From: Megaustenia siamemsis
Lineage: Eukaryota > Mollusca > Gastropoda > Stylommatophora > Ariophantidae
Reading direction: 5' to 3'
Assembly: GCA_032433765.1 (NCBI GenBank)
Contig: JAVIAB010000092.1
Location: 104,018,564-104,082,563, forward strand
Length of the DNA stretch: 64,000 nt
The notes under the pieces were generated by a model. It worked only from the letters and a program-made list of their open reading frames with translations, searched no databases and was not told the DNA's origin. The translations under genes and the position numbers were made by a program. Of the stretch, positions 45,490 through 57,352 are shown in pieces. Position 1 is the stretch's first letter, and every line of letters starts with the position of its first letter.

Positions 45490-47390
45490 GTATCATCATC
45501 AAGTACCGAACCTGCTGGCGTAGGTGATCATGTCTCAACACAACTTTCGATCGTGACAGTTATTTATAATTTCTATTGTTGACCTTCTGCCAAGCCATTC
45601 TCTTAAGCTGTCTGGAATCTTTTCTCTTTGCTTACCTCTATCTCTTCGTCCCTCAATTTTCCCAGTTGTTTTCAATATATTCCAGTTGTCCTCTTCTCAT
45701 TACATGGCCATAAAATGATGATTGTTTCTTCCTAATATTGGAAATTAGCTTTCTTTTTGCTGTGGCCTCTTTCAGAACGTTTTCATTACTTTTTTTAGCT
45801 GTCGATGGTATTCTCAACATTCTTCTATAAAACCGCATCTCTACATGCTCCAGTGTTTTACTTGTCTGTGGTCCTATTGTCCATGATTCACATCCATGTT
45901 AAGAATGTTAAGACAGTGCTCAACACAGAGAAAGGTGCCAGGCTAAAAAGAGGCAAATCATGTGTGGGCCGAGCAGAAGATGTCAACAGACAGGTCTGTG
46001 GGCTTATCAATATCAACGTTGGCTAGGAGTGGATACCGGTGCCTACGTCATTCAAGAGGACTTTCATCTTGTATTTCCAAACTCAACAGGAGAAGTATGG
46101 AACAGAACTCGGTCGTGGTTAATGCGGAGGTTAACGGTCGCATCTGCGATAACACCAATGAGAAAGATGCAGTCATCTATACAGACGGACCTGTAATATG
46201 ACACCAAAAAAGTACATGGGCATTTAAAGCACGCTCGGCAGGCAGAATAGTCAAGGAAGACAGTGGTGCATACGTCGTGACCACGAGTAGCATGACAATG
46301 GAGGTGATGGCAGTGACCAAGGCATTCATCTGGTTAGAGTCACAAGACTACACCCACGCATGTATACTGAGTGATTCGATGATCATGATAAAAAAATGTG
46401 GAGGCGGGTTCTGTACGCATGCAATGGGTAGAGTCATTGCTGAAGTCCAAATACATAAAGTTACCTTTGTCTATGTCCCTGGACATGCGGGAGTACGGGG
46501 AAATGAAAGAGCGGGCAGGTTGGCTAGCTGCGCTGTCGTTGATACGGGCAACCAATGGATCGGGCGGACATAATCAATGCCCTCCGAGATGTGGGAAAAG
46601 CACAGTACTTCAACAATCACAGATCCACATCACTTTTTTGGATGATGGTGATGGGAGTTAAGATGGGCACATCCAGAAATGAGAAACTTAGTGGCCGTGT
46701 AAGAAGACTTATCAACCAACATAGAACTGGAGTCGTCAGTCGCTGGACACTGAGGGAATTGCTGAGGAGGGGATCTGAGCACCTATGGACATGTTCGGAT
46801 TCCAATGATGATGGCCCGCAAATAACTCAATAACTCAATGTTAAGACTGGCTCTACATAACATTTAAGAACTCTTTTTCTTGTTTCAATTGTCAAAAATG
46901 GATTGCATAGTATCTTCCTCATTTTTTGACAAGCTGCTTTTGCCTGAGCCATTTTACATCTCACCTCTGTTGTACATCTTCCGTCTGAGTTAACACAGTT
47001 CCCAAATATTTAAATTTATTTACATTTTTTTAAGATTGTTCCACTTGTCTTTATTTTGCACTGAGGTGATGTCTTTTTCTTTCTTGTTACCATTACTTCT
47101 GTCTTTTTGCTATTACGGCTGTGTCCTTTATTTTTGCTTTCTTTCACTATAATGTCTAACATTTCTTGTAACTTATTTTCACTCTTAGCGATTAAGACTC
47201 TATCATCAGCATACGTTAGATTATCTATATTATGACCTCCGATTGTTATTCCAGCCATGCCCCTTATAGATCTTAAAATAATCTCACTATAAATATTAAA
47301 CAAATCTGGTGACAACACACAACCTTGCCTAACACCCTGTTTTATTTGTTAAAACGTTCCAATTGGTTCTAAATAAGTATACATCTCAAA
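45490..47390 (-). mobile_element. RTE-like LINE (subfamily A), longest copy, split by Nimb
   Basis: From the right on the minus strand: GVRQGCVLSPDLFNIYSEII, NLTYADDRVLIAKSENKLQE (catalytic YADD), KKTEVMVTRKKKTSP and the thumb segment (AACQKMRKILCNPF-like) to about 46848; the Nimb insert 45915-46836 follows, and then the 3' end (RFYRRMLRIPSTAKKSNENV; GHVMRRGQLEYI) runs to a tail at 45490. ORFs are broken. This copy shows that the short 3' ends of subfamily A elsewhere belong to an element with a full RT. Confidence 0.9.
45915..46836 (+). mobile_element. Nimb/I-like LINE fragment 3 (RNase H) with TSD
   Basis: The shortest of three copies. It begins in the linker (VLNTEKGARLKRGKS) and carries RNase H with VIYTDGPV (Ser of TDGS changed), MTMEVMAVTKAF, CILSDSMIMI and GNERAGRLAS. 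The last catalytic Asp is Gly here (ERAG instead of ERAD), so this copy would be inactive even if repaired in frame. AATGTTAAGAC at 45904-45914 and 46837-46847 is an 11-bp target duplication. Confidence 0.93.
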
Positions 47391-47395
47391 TTAAC

Positions 47396-47646
47396 GTCCT
47401 GTTTTCTTTCTCTTTCGCTCTTCTATCCTTTTTGTATACATTCATTCGTGTCGGACATCTAATCAAATAGTCATGTGTGTTTGTGTTCTTTTTTTTTATC
47501 ATCAACCTTTTAATTATCGCGTCTACTCCTTTTGGTATATAGCCTCCCTTTATGTAATTACGTCTTTCTCTCCCCCTAACGTTCCACGCTCTCCTGTTGC
47601 ATTCTCTCACTATGTCTTTGTCCCGTAGCTGTTCCTCTATAAACAC
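47396..47646 (-). other. 86-codon open frame upstream of the RTE RT
   Basis: The frame, on the same strand as the RTE copy and just 5' of its RT, reads NVRGRERRNYIKGGYIPKGV and then RLMIKKKNTNTHDYL. It is strongly basic. It does not match the RTE region between endonuclease and RT that I know, so it may be a divergent part of the element, another repeat, or chance. Confidence 0.3.
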
Positions 47647-47649
47647 TCT

Positions 47650-48350
47650 TTGTTGAAAACATCAAGGAACCAACTATTTCTATAATGTTGTTTATTGTGA
47701 TATCATTTATTTATTTATGTCTTAATTGAATGTTATTAAACTACTCGAGTGTAACACATAGTGCACAATCACCTACATTATTTCGTACAGTTCTTTGTTT
47801 CCATGTAAAATATAATTTTTAATCCAAACTGCACTAGCATGGCAGCATAATCAATTTTAAAATGTCGATTTTCTATTGAATTTATTTATGAACCAGAGCT
47901 GTTTGTTACTGAGTCTCTATGTTTTCTCTGCCAAACTGATTTTCCTATCACGTATATTCTTAACATTGTTTCAGTGTAGTTATTTAACAATAAGTGTACT
48001 AAGAGCAATAATCGGGTGTATACATTCCTTAAAAAAATTACTTTGTTTTTCTCTGTCTGTTGCTTTTCAGCGTCCAGTGAACATTGAGCATTCGGTACAA
48101 TTATCTGCAGTGTAATTCTGCATGCTGCTCATCGAAATTGCTTGCTATTCCATGAATCTGTCCTCTTTCAGATCTATTTTTATCATCACACTGTTCATTT
48201 GGAGCATTGCTGTTGATTAAAAATGGCTGATTTGACGTGTTGATCTATCGTTTATTTGGTAAATACGAGTTCATGACAATTTAGTCTTGCAACATTGCAG
48301 AAGAGATATACTATTTAATGGCTTTCAAATAAGACATTATTTTTTTAAAA
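47650..48350. other. No gene recognised
   Basis: Anonymous AT-rich sequence. Confidence 0.45.
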
Positions 48351-49080
48351 GGCCTTTGGCGTCTTGACAGACGGTTGGTAGCAAGCAATCATAATAATTC
48401 AGTAGTTTGGTAAAATATGAGTGCCTTATGCTGGATGTTGTTTTAGCTGAACAGCTTCTCATGTGGCGGAATATGCCAGTATTGGATAGACAGAATCGAC
48501 AGCGGAATGAACAAGATGTATTCCTGGTGTCTGACCTCGTCCCATTTGTCCTGCGCCTTTTGTCTTCTGAATTTGATATCAAAGCTGCCTCGAATTTGCT
48601 GTGCTGTTCTTTTTATTTGTGTTCTCTATGTATATCAAAGCTGCCTCGAATTGGCTGTGCCGTTGTTTTATTTGTGTTCTTCATGTATATCAAAGCTGCC
48701 TCGAATTTGCTGTGCCGTTTTTTTTATTTCATTATATTTTGTGTTCTCCATGTGCTATGATCTGTAGCCATATCTTCCCAGTTTCTTTTAGTGATACATA
48801 ACTCACTTAAGGAGGTTCTGCAAGCATCTTTATGTCTGAAGACGAGTCTGCCCTTTGATCTCTTTTCGTCCTTAAATTCGTCATACAATAATATAATATT
48901 TATTTGGGAAAACGAAAGTTTGCCATTCTTCTTATGTGACCCAGCTACCTCAGTCTACGACTCCAAAGTGTTGCCATGATTGATAGGAGACTGACTCGTT
49001 ATAAAACATTAGAGTTTTACTCTGTCCTCTCATTTGATGTTCATAATCTTTCGAACGAAAAGCACATGAAAGCTAAATGG
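48351..49080 (-). mobile_element. RTE-like LINE 3' end (subfamily F), copy 2
   Basis: On the minus strand: HVLFVRKIM..., then RLVFRHKDACRTSLSELCI and NWEDMATDHSTWR, and a 3' untranslated end CTACCAACCGTCTGTCAAGA close to 48360. It reads through the place where the 34-kb copy carries the Nimb insert. An internal tandem triplication is listed separately. Confidence 0.82.
48576..48740. repeat. ~56-bp tandem triplication inside LINE copy
   Basis: ATATCAAAGCTGCCTCGAAT followed by TTGCTGTGCCGTT and a T-rich phrase occurs three times with starts at 48576, 48632 and 48687. The related copy at 35.7 kb has one unit, so the expansion happened after insertion. Confidence 0.9.
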
Positions 49081-49244
49081 GACATTGCAACAATTAAAAT
49101 AATGTACTTTTGGAGAAAAACAGATGCGGTTTATCAAACGATTGTTACACGTATGGCATTTTGTTTTTGATTGTTTGTTTGTCATCGTACAGGAGCCCAT
49201 GTGTAATTTCTCATTTTAATTAGTAGTTGTTTGTTTCTTTGAGT

Positions 49245-49494
49245 AGTGGGTTTTTGCTCCTTTTAGCCAGTGATTATTGCTACTTTTAAGCGGTGATAAT
49301 TGCTCCTTTAGGCCAGTGATTATTGCTACTTTTAAGCGGTGATAATTGCTCTTTTAGGCCAGTGATTATTGCTACTTTTAAGCGGTGATAATTGCTCTTT
49401 TAGGCCAGTGATTATTGCTACTTATAAGCGGTGATAATTGTTCCTTTAGGCCAGTGATTATTGCTACTTTTAAGCGGTTATAATTGCTCCTTTA
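49245..49494. repeat. 47-bp minisatellite
   Basis: About five units of GGCCAGTGATTATTGCTACT + TTTAAGCGGTGATAATTGCT + CTTTTAG. It continues, after a SINE, as a simpler 23/24-bp array of related sequence. Confidence 0.93.
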
Positions 49495-49507
49495 GGCCAG
49501 TGGGTAA

Positions 49508-49823
49508 AGGTAAAGTACGAGACTTGAACCGACGTCTTAGCACGCGAGTTTCCAACCCATATGTGCTCGGCCACCTATCCAGAAATGTTCGGAGACTTCT
49601 GGATAGTGTCGCTGCAAGCATCGAAACTCACGATGCGAGGCGACATTCCTCACCTTCCCAGGGTAATACCCTGGTACTAATTTCTGCCAACATTTGGGTC
49701 GACCGCGGGGGTATTTTTTTTTTCCAGCCACAAGTACAATTCACACTGCTCCCAGCGGGAATCGAACACGGGTTGTCCGAACGTCTGTAGTCCAGTCGGG
49801 TGTTTTTCCCAACTGGGCTACCG
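49508..49823 (-). mobile_element. tRNA-derived SINE of a second family, with 14-bp TSD
   Basis: On the minus strand the head CGGTAGCCCAGTTGGGAAAA is A-box-like and GTTCGATTCCC is a B box; the body contains ACCAGGGTATTACCCTGGGA and the end is CTTTACCT. AGGCCAGTGGGTAA stands at 49494-49507 and 49824-49837. It differs from the common SINE of the window and landed inside a minisatellite. The 109-codon plus frame is not a gene. Confidence 0.92.
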
Positions 49824-49837
49824 AGGCCAGTGGGTAA

Positions 49838-50043
49838 TTGCTCCTTATAGCCAGTGGCTATTGCTCCTTTTAGCCAGTGCCTATTGCTCCTTTTAGCCAG
49901 TGGTTTATTGTTCCGTTTAGCCAGTGGTTATTGCTCCTTTTAGCCAGTGGCTATTGCTCCTTTTAGCCAGTGGTTTATTGTTCCGTTTAGCCAGTGGTTA
50001 TTGCTCCTTTTTAGCCAGCCGTTATGGCTTCTTTTAGGCAGTG
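49838..50043. repeat. 23/24-bp minisatellite
   Basis: About eight units of CCAGTGGCTATTGCTCCTTT + TAG and CCAGTGGTTTATTGTTCCGT + TTAG. A three-unit block (CTATTGCTCC, TTTATTGTTCC, TTATTGCTCC) is repeated, suggesting block duplication. Confidence 0.9.
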
Positions 50044-50105
50044 GTTATGTGAATCGAACACGACCTCTTGTTCTCAGTAGACCAGTTCATTAACCACTGC
50101 TCTAC
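50044..50105 (-). mobile_element. tRNA-derived SINE head fragment
   Basis: On the minus strand TAGAGCAGTGGTTAATGAAC (A-box-like) and GTGTTCGATTCAC (B-box-like) with the correct spacing. Only the head remains and the body is absent. Confidence 0.6.
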
Positions 50106-50279
50106 TTGAACTCAGCTGATGTAAATCGCTAACGATATTGCACACGAGGACTGTCACTAAAAATTATAAAAATAAAATACTACTCAGAAATAATCACCAC
50201 AACCAGACCACTAAAAGACCAATAAACAACTTACATACATTTTATACGTCATGAAACAACAACGTAACGACAGTGAAGA

Positions 50280-51900
50280 ATTCTCAGACTAAATGAAATT
50301 TTCAACAAAACTGATAAAAGAGACGACATATTAGTGATGGATTTTAATGGAAAGCTTAGGAATCGCTAGAGGAAAAACAGATATATCCGAGAACCATTGG
50401 CGAAAAGACAGCTGAATGAAATGAAAATGGAAGCAGACTGCTAGAATTATGTAGCAAAACGATTTGTTCGCGATCAACACATTCTTCAACAACTAACAGT
50501 CACACATGTACGCTTGACACAAATGGAAAGGCAGAACAGGTAGAAACCAGATGAACTTCTAACAAGAAAACAAAACAAGAAAAGATTAATAGACAGCAGA
50601 GTTGTCCCCAATATTATGCTTGAAACAGACAATAAAATGGTAATTATCACAAAGAGTCAGAAACAAGGAGAAGATATGCAAACAAACAAAAGAATCAAAA
50701 AAGAACAAATGATAAAGGTAAAACAATTAAAAGATCATGAATCAAATAAAAACTCCCTAGACAAATTAAAAGAGGAGTTCAAGAAACTCCCAAACTAAGT
50801 AAACACCGTAGTAGAAGAATGAAAACAGTTTAAGAAAACAATAATCAACATCGCAACAGCAGTGTGTGGAACACAATTAAGAAAGATAGAAAGGTAGAAG
50901 AGCACTCCCTGGTGGAAAGCCACAATCAGAGAAGCAGTTAAAAAAAACTATGTAAAGATTGGAGGGAGAAGAACATAGAAGAATATAATAATATGCCTTA
51001 TCCCGGGAAAAAAACCATTACTATTCTGATCACAGAATTCGGTCAAAAGATTAGCGGAGACTTCAAGACAGTCACACATGTATTCTAAAAGGCAATAAAT
51101 CCAACAAGGGCAAGAAAAGTATCTATATTCGCACTAAACTCATAATTTATAAGAAAGTACCGCTTAAACAACCAGGCGATACAACAGAGATGGAAAGAAT
51201 GTTTCGAAGATATATTGAACAATAAAATCGAACTACAAAATAATACAAACTCTTTATAAAAATACGCAAACAAAACACTGAACCCAACATCATAAATGAA
51301 GAAACCAAAGAAGTAATAAAATATGAACCAAGAAATACAGCGCCGGGGACATGTCAGTAAAAATAATAACAGCTGCATGAAAAAAAGGTATATGGCTGCA
51401 AAGAATATTCAACGCAACACACCAACACAAAAGTTCTGAACCTGAAAAGGTAACAAGGGAGACTGCAACCAGTACAGATACATCTCCCTCTCAGATTCTG
51501 GAAAGGTATACTTCAAAATTATAGAAAAAAAAAGGCTAAGGTTAATTACATAATTACTGGCCAGTGACACCCAAATGGGGTTCCAGAAAAATAGAGAATG
51601 TAATGACGGAAGTCATGAACGTCACAAAAGAAAAACAAAAATATTATCAACAATATTATCATATGTTATCAGCATAACGATAGACGGCAGATAACTGAAA
51701 CTAGCGGATGAATTTAAACACATAGGAAGTCTAGTGACAAACGACAATTAACAAACAGCAGAAACTACTCAAGAAGGAACAAAGCGTGTCATATCTTCGG
51801 AAAAGGAATGATTGATGGGGTATTAGAAACACTAGGAAACATTGCAGTAGAACCCAACATAATTACCTATATAACTTTACATTACATAGTTCAGTATTTA
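50280..51900 (+). mobile_element. RTE/BovB-like LINE relic (subfamily D), endonuclease + RT
   Basis: Fragments in shifting frames appear in the right order. Around 50345 MDFNGKL is like the endonuclease motif GDFNAKxG; then CSKTICSRSTHSS-like text; at 51186-51240 RWKECFEDILNNKIE; near 51455 GDCNQYRYISLSDSGKVYFK (RT entry, like NYRGISLLSIPGKVF); near 51570 QMGFQKNRECNDG; near 51710 LADEFKHIGSLVTNDN (thumb). Many stops show that it is an old copy with an internal deletion of the YADD part. It is the only copy in the window that includes endonuclease sequence. Confidence 0.75.
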
Positions 51901-52067
51901 TTAATTTACTAATTTTCGTGCCGCGTAGAACACAGAGATCAGACTCTCTAACGATTTATTGATAGCATACTTATTAATAAAATAATGATGTATCTAATTT
52001 TAACATAGTCTGAGTAGATGTCATAACACAAGTCAACGATTAGAAAAAAAATAGTTTTGTTTTATTT

Positions 52068-52069
<2 letters not shown>

Positions 52070-52113
<44 letters not shown>
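52070..52113. repeat. (AG)n microsatellite
   Basis: About 44 bases of AG. No LINE end precedes it. Confidence 0.97.
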
Positions 52114-52115
<2 letters not shown>

Positions 52116-52269
52116 AAAAATAAACAACAGGATTTGGGGAAAACAAAAATCTACACCAAGACAGTACAATTGCAGAGATCTCAAACTCGGGAATATATCT
52201 TTTATATCTATTGACCTTTCGAGCCTCAGCCGGTCCATAGGGCATGGACTCAGATACTTTTTCTCTTAT

Positions 52270-52740
52270 CTACATTTTTATTCTAGCAGCTTTCAATCCT
52301 TGTAAAGATCTAATATCAAATCTCTCCAATTATCTCTGTTCTGTGCAAGCAACTCTATCTTATTGAGGGAGCCGATTCCTGCTGCTCTTGCCTCTCTGAT
52401 CAATGTTCTCAGTATCTCTCTGGGTCGGCCTCCTTTTGTCTTATCTGTTGTTTCCCACATGAGGGCTGGCTTTGTTATTTGATTATTATCTCTCCTCATC
52501 ACATGTCCAACATATGACCATCGTCTTTTCTTGATTACTGATGATATTAGTGGTTGACTGGCGATTTCTCTAATTTCCTCGTTTGTTTTGAATTCGTTCC
52601 ACGCTATACCAACTATTTTCCTTAGACATTTACTTTCAAATGCGTTCAACATAGCTTCTATGCGTCTTGTTGTTTCCCAGCTCTCACGTGCATACGTAAT
52701 GCTTGATAACACGTTTGATTTGAAGTCTAAGTTTTGCGTT
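52270..52740 (-). mobile_element. RTE-like LINE 3' end (subfamily E)
   Basis: An open frame on the minus strand encodes TRRIEAMLNAFESKCLRKIV, then KKRRWSYVGHVMRRDN and GRPREILRTLIREARAAGIG and RDNWRDLILDLYKD, the C-terminus of a reverse-transcriptase polyprotein. It is open for at least 145 codons from near 52730, so it is less decayed than most other copies. The frame's first 35 codons (52850-52740) look unrelated. There is no second copy in the window. Confidence 0.85.
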
Positions 52741-52859
52741 TGTGCTGATGAGTTTTGATTTCCACAACTTTTTAAGGTATAATAAGGAATAAATCTAGAA
52801 ACAGTTAAACGATGAGAAAGTGTAAAGCCAAAAATAAATACTCTTGACATTTTACTTTT

Positions 52860-53624
52860 TCTTCGTCTGCAGTATATATATCTATATATACATATCGCCT
52901 ATATCGTATATATATTTTATTTTCATCGTCTGCTATATATTATGATATGCCTTGTAATGCACATATATAATTTTGTCCTTGACGATAACATATGTTTAGC
53001 TTTGCTCTCATTACCTCATTATAATCTACTATCATGATTTGTTTTCCCTGATGCAGCAAGCATTTATTTCATAAACTCTAGTAAAATCTATAAATAATAT
53101 AATACAGAAGGAGCATTAATCATCAAGGTGGTTTCTAATCGTGGAGTTGTGAACTGCGTGTCATGTTTCACTGTCGATTTCAACACTCGAATAAACTGTC
53201 AAGAATTTTATTCTCGGTGCATTATTTTGATGCACTTAACGAGTCAGTTCACAATTATGTCTACACAAGATACACATGAACAAAAATCGTTTAACTTCAG
53301 GAATAAAGTCCCCAAACACAACTCACCTGACTCCCTTATGTTTGAGCATGCGTGATATGCATTCCCAAATATTTACCTTAAGAAATCAAACGTTAATGAA
53401 AACAAAAATTACCAGAATGTCATAACATCTATATTGTTATAGAAAACTGTCTCTATTTCTGTGTTGGATTACATTTTGAAGATATTTTGTAGCATTTGAT
53501 CTCGTTTCCTGTTCTATTTCTCTGTTTTTACTGTATGCTCTAAACATCTTAACACTTCACGTTTTGATAACAACTATAACAGTGTGTTATTGATATGCAG
53601 TGGTATAATCGTAGTAGTAGTATT
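52860..53624. other. No gene recognised
   Basis: AT-rich sequence with short TATATATC tracts near 52880-52910; a 75-codon frame at 53128-53355 is unsupported. Confidence 0.45.
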
Positions 53625-53810
53625 AATAAGTCGAAGACTTCGCTATCACTGTAAATGAATTAAAATCCGTAATTGGTCACCCGCCCGTCCCCGTGGAACC
53701 ATCGGAATTACCATCTCATCGCATTGAAGAATCTAAACAAAGAAAGGTAACTCCAGTCCCCATCATAGCTGCCACAGTACACGTCAAAAGACATAAGGCG
53801 TAATCGTAAT
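53625..53810 (-). repeat. ATAACC-tailed dispersed repeat, copy 7 (truncated)
   Basis: About 185 bases from the 3' side of the family (TCACTGTAAATGAATTAAAA; CCCCATCATAGCTGCCACAG; GTCAAAAGACATAAGGCGTA). The tandem tail itself is lost or mutated. Confidence 0.8.
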
Positions 53811-55299
53811 AGTTATGACTGACAGTATCAGATCACTGTACAATCAGTGCTTCAGTAAAGGAATATTCATCACACAGAGATATTTTAGTCAAATTAACCT
53901 CATTTTTTTGGTTAGACCTCATGAGCGTCACTACGATCGTCCTTCAGTATTACTAATCAGCATTATCTCATGGTCTTCCGTTATACTAGTTCCGTCTTGG
54001 TCACTAGTAGAAAGCAGGTACTTTTATTGGAATTAGTAGGGAGATGTTAATAATTTATAACTGGATCTTATTGTCAGAGATACACCAAGTTTGACAATCA
54101 TGCTCAACAGACGCACCAACTCAACAATACATTAAAGACACGTATCAGCAAATGGAAAACTTTCTTTAAATTAAATAAAAGCATATTATAACAGTGCTAT
54201 TAATTATTTGAATCACACGTTATTCGAATCAAACTTCAGCATAAATTCAAAATCCTAACATGTTCTATTCCAATTCACATACAGCCATATATCCTTAAAC
54301 AACTTTCAACGATATTAAAAACAATCGGTGTATGCCACCTGAATACATTTATATTATATGAAACTGTCCAGTACATACTCCTTGATCATTTAACATTGAA
54401 CACACTGTGATCTCATCTTGTTACCAACGTAGTCTTATAACTTGTCACTCGTGGAGTTATGTCTGGTCTAACACTCTTGTAATTGGTCGACGATCTACTC
54501 GTACCATCTTTATCAAGCCCTCGATATGACGAAATTGCCCAGATGACAACTCTCAAAACTAAACCACATTATGATATCTCTACTCTATTGACCGTTTCCT
54601 ACTTAGTTCACACCTACTGGTCAAGTCGCACTCTGTCGTGTCCACTTTTGATCTCCTTCTATCGCCTGAACTTTTCTCTTTTACCTTTTACCCTATCTTA
54701 ACTGTGAAAGATGGAGAGGGGATGTTATTGTTTGTGTGTGGAGTCACTTTGGAAAAAAAAAATATCTGTTGTTTTTGGCACGTGAGGATAACAAGGACTG
54801 GAATACTCCTACTTAAAAGCATGTCCATTGTTGCAATCTTATGACTTTAAACAATTATAAAATGGTCAACAACGTGGCTATTGGACAAATTGGAGGCCCT
54901 ACTGACAAAAGCAAAGTTTAGGTTGCCATAGATCAAGCTCTGTGTTTATTTCCCAAATGGTAACGTTTTTTTTTTATTAACTTCTGCAATGGAAACACTC
55001 TAATTGTTAATGTCTCCATCTTCATTTGAAGAACGTTCACCCGAGGAGTATGCTAAATAAAACATAAGCGCATACACACAGACATAAACACACAGACATA
55101 AACAAACGCGCGCAATTCTACGGCGCCACAAAACTAATAAAAAAGTATGCAAAAAAAGTATGGTAAAAAAAGTATAATTAGCAACTATGAAGTGACCACG
55201 TGACATTCAGAATAGTCTTTTTTTTTAAACTTATCCTACCTAATATGTTTAGTTCACTCGTTTCAGAATGTTTATTTTGCTGTTCATATGTGTGTTATT
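53811..55299. other. No gene recognised
   Basis: Anonymous sequence. Frames at 53815-54036 and 54483-54701 show no domain. Confidence 0.45.
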
Positions 55300-55924
55300 T
55301 TAGACAATGAAGGTCGACTTTCTGAATAACTGTGCAATGGACATTCCACCCAGTATAAACTCAGCAATATACTCAGATGATCTGGCGTTATGGGCTCGAG
55401 AGAAAAATATGTCGGTGGCTGGACCCAGGATGCAAGATGCCCTAGGTGAACTTGAAAAATGGACGAACACCTGGTTCTTACCAATCAACGAAAAAAAAAA
55501 ACTACATATACAATTTTCAGCCTACCAAGAAACACACTCTCTGCAAACTTGAAGATAAAAGACCATACACTCCCTATTGACCAAAACCCAACATATCTTG
55601 GTGCCACCATGAGTCGCAGAATTACTTGGAAAAATCAGATAGACAGAGCAAGAAAAAAGCCAGAAAACGTACAAATATTATGAAGAAATTGGCAGGAACG
55701 GAGTGGGGGTGGGGGGGGGGGGCAGACAGCAATATTTTGAATAGACTATACGTAGGAAGAGTCAGACCAGTTCTAGAGTATGGAGTCACACCCTGCGCTA
55801 TGGCTTCTAAATCAACCTTAGTAAAATTAACAGAACACAGAACCAAGCTGCCCGTAACATCACTGGTGCTATGAAATCCTCACATATCAAGACTCTAGAA
55901 ACAGTAACAGGTTTACAACCATTA
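55300..55924 (+). mobile_element. RNase H LINE (I/Jockey-like), left piece: RT
   Basis: The 5' remainder of an element. AIYSDDLALWAREKNM is the catalytic YxDD block (near 55370), followed by LEKWTNTWFLPINEKK, NPTYLGATMSRRITWKNQI and RPVLEYGV. A run of A near 55490 and a run of G near 55710 shift the frame. The last in-frame residues before the insert are GLQPL at 55910-55924. It continues at 57363 on the far side of the antisense insert. Confidence 0.88.
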
Positions 55925-57352
55925 AATCTATCTATCTATCTTTCGTTCGCCTGAAGTATTGTCTATATCTGCAATGTCGTTTCCTGTATAAATGTTACTG
56001 TCTTTTGTAATTCTTGCAGTGGCCCATATAGTTTTGTCTGTAGTGTTGTATCTATGGGCCAATGGATTTTCCTCAGTCTACTATATTCAGTGCAGTCTTG
56101 AATATGTGTTCAGCAGTCTGGGGCGCCTGTCCACATGTACAAGTAGTTGAGGTGCCGATCTTGAATTTTGTATACATTTGACTATGGAGTCGATTGTGTC
56201 CTGTTCTGAGGCGTATAATGATAACTTGTTCATATCTATTCATATTATGAAAGGCATCCTGATTTGGGGTTTGTGGTCCTCTGATTGATTTGATTATCTG
56301 TTTCTTATGACGGTATGTAACCGGTGTATCTAGTTGTGTGCCTGTTGAACCTTCCTTTGCCAACTGATCTGCTTTCTCATTTCCTGGTATTCCACAGTGA
56401 GATGGGATCCACTGCAGGGCAACCCTGTGGTGCTTGCAGAGTTCAGTCAATAAGGTCTGCAGATGTAGTAATTTTCTGGATTGTAGTGCCTGGAGTACTG
56501 ATCTTGCATCTGTCAAAAACACTACAGGCTGCGGGCTAAGATTAATGTTCAGCAGTTTTTCTATTGCTAACTTTATTGCTTGTATTTCTGCATCATAATT
56601 GTGACAATATTTCCCTATTCATATCCCTAGTGTTATTTGGGTACTCTATATATGCACCTGCTCCCCCATTTTTTACTGCATTCTGTGCTGATTCATCTGT
56701 ATACACACGAATCCATAGGTCTTGTGGGTATTCTTCATCCAGGAAACTGAGTGTTATTGTTTTTCGCTGTAGACTATTTTGTTCCTCTTTATCAACTATT
56801 CCTTTCACTTATGTCCGTATTTGAACTGATAATCATGATTCCTCTGTCCAGGGAGTCTGTTCTGGTATGGGCAGCAGGGGGTTAACAGCTCTTGGCATGT
56901 CTGGTGTTTGTCTACTAATATGCTTGATTTGGTGGATAAAACTGCTTCTCTTAAGTCGTCCCAATGCAAGATTTTGGAATCGGTCCTTCATTGGATGTCT
57001 CGGCATGCAAGCAAATTTTTCTGCCTGTATCAGCACCTTTGTGTCCCTCCGTTCTCTCAGTGCTGGTATCCTCCACAATTTCTCCATCTCCAATATTGGT
57101 GTTTTAGCTCCTGTGATGACCCTAAGTGCCTGGTTTTGTACTTTATCCAGTTCTTGCAGTGTGGTGTTTGATGCTGAGCACCATGCAGATGATCCATATT
57201 CTAAATGTGGGCGTATACTATGTTGGTAAACTTTACTGAGTATTTTCCCACTCGCACCCCACGTAGTTCCACACAGCTTTCTTAGAATAGCCAATTTTCT
57301 CCTTGCTTTTTGGGTTGCCTTATTTATCTGCTGTTTCCAAGATAGTTTGTTA
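55925..57352 (-). mobile_element. Antisense RNase H LINE inserted in its relative
   Basis: A 1.4-kb 5'-truncated element on the minus strand: LSWKQQINKATQKARRKLAI, SIRPHLEYGSSAWCSA, LIQAEKFACMPRHPMKDRFQ, then RNase H with RVYTDESAQNA (Asp), a frameshifted AEIQAIKLAIE (Glu), VFLTDARSVLQAL (Asp) and NEKADQLAKE (Asp), then RLRTGHNRLHSQMY and a Cys/His end (CTCGQAPQTAEHIF). Its tail is (GATA)n. ACAACCATTA at 55915-55924 and 57353-57362 is a 10-bp target duplication. The start codon of the 175-codon frame at 57360 comes from the host element, not from the insert. Confidence 0.94.

Noticed and set aside
49461..49790. 109-codon protein-coding gene
   Set aside because: It lies on the wrong strand of a tRNA-derived SINE with target duplications.
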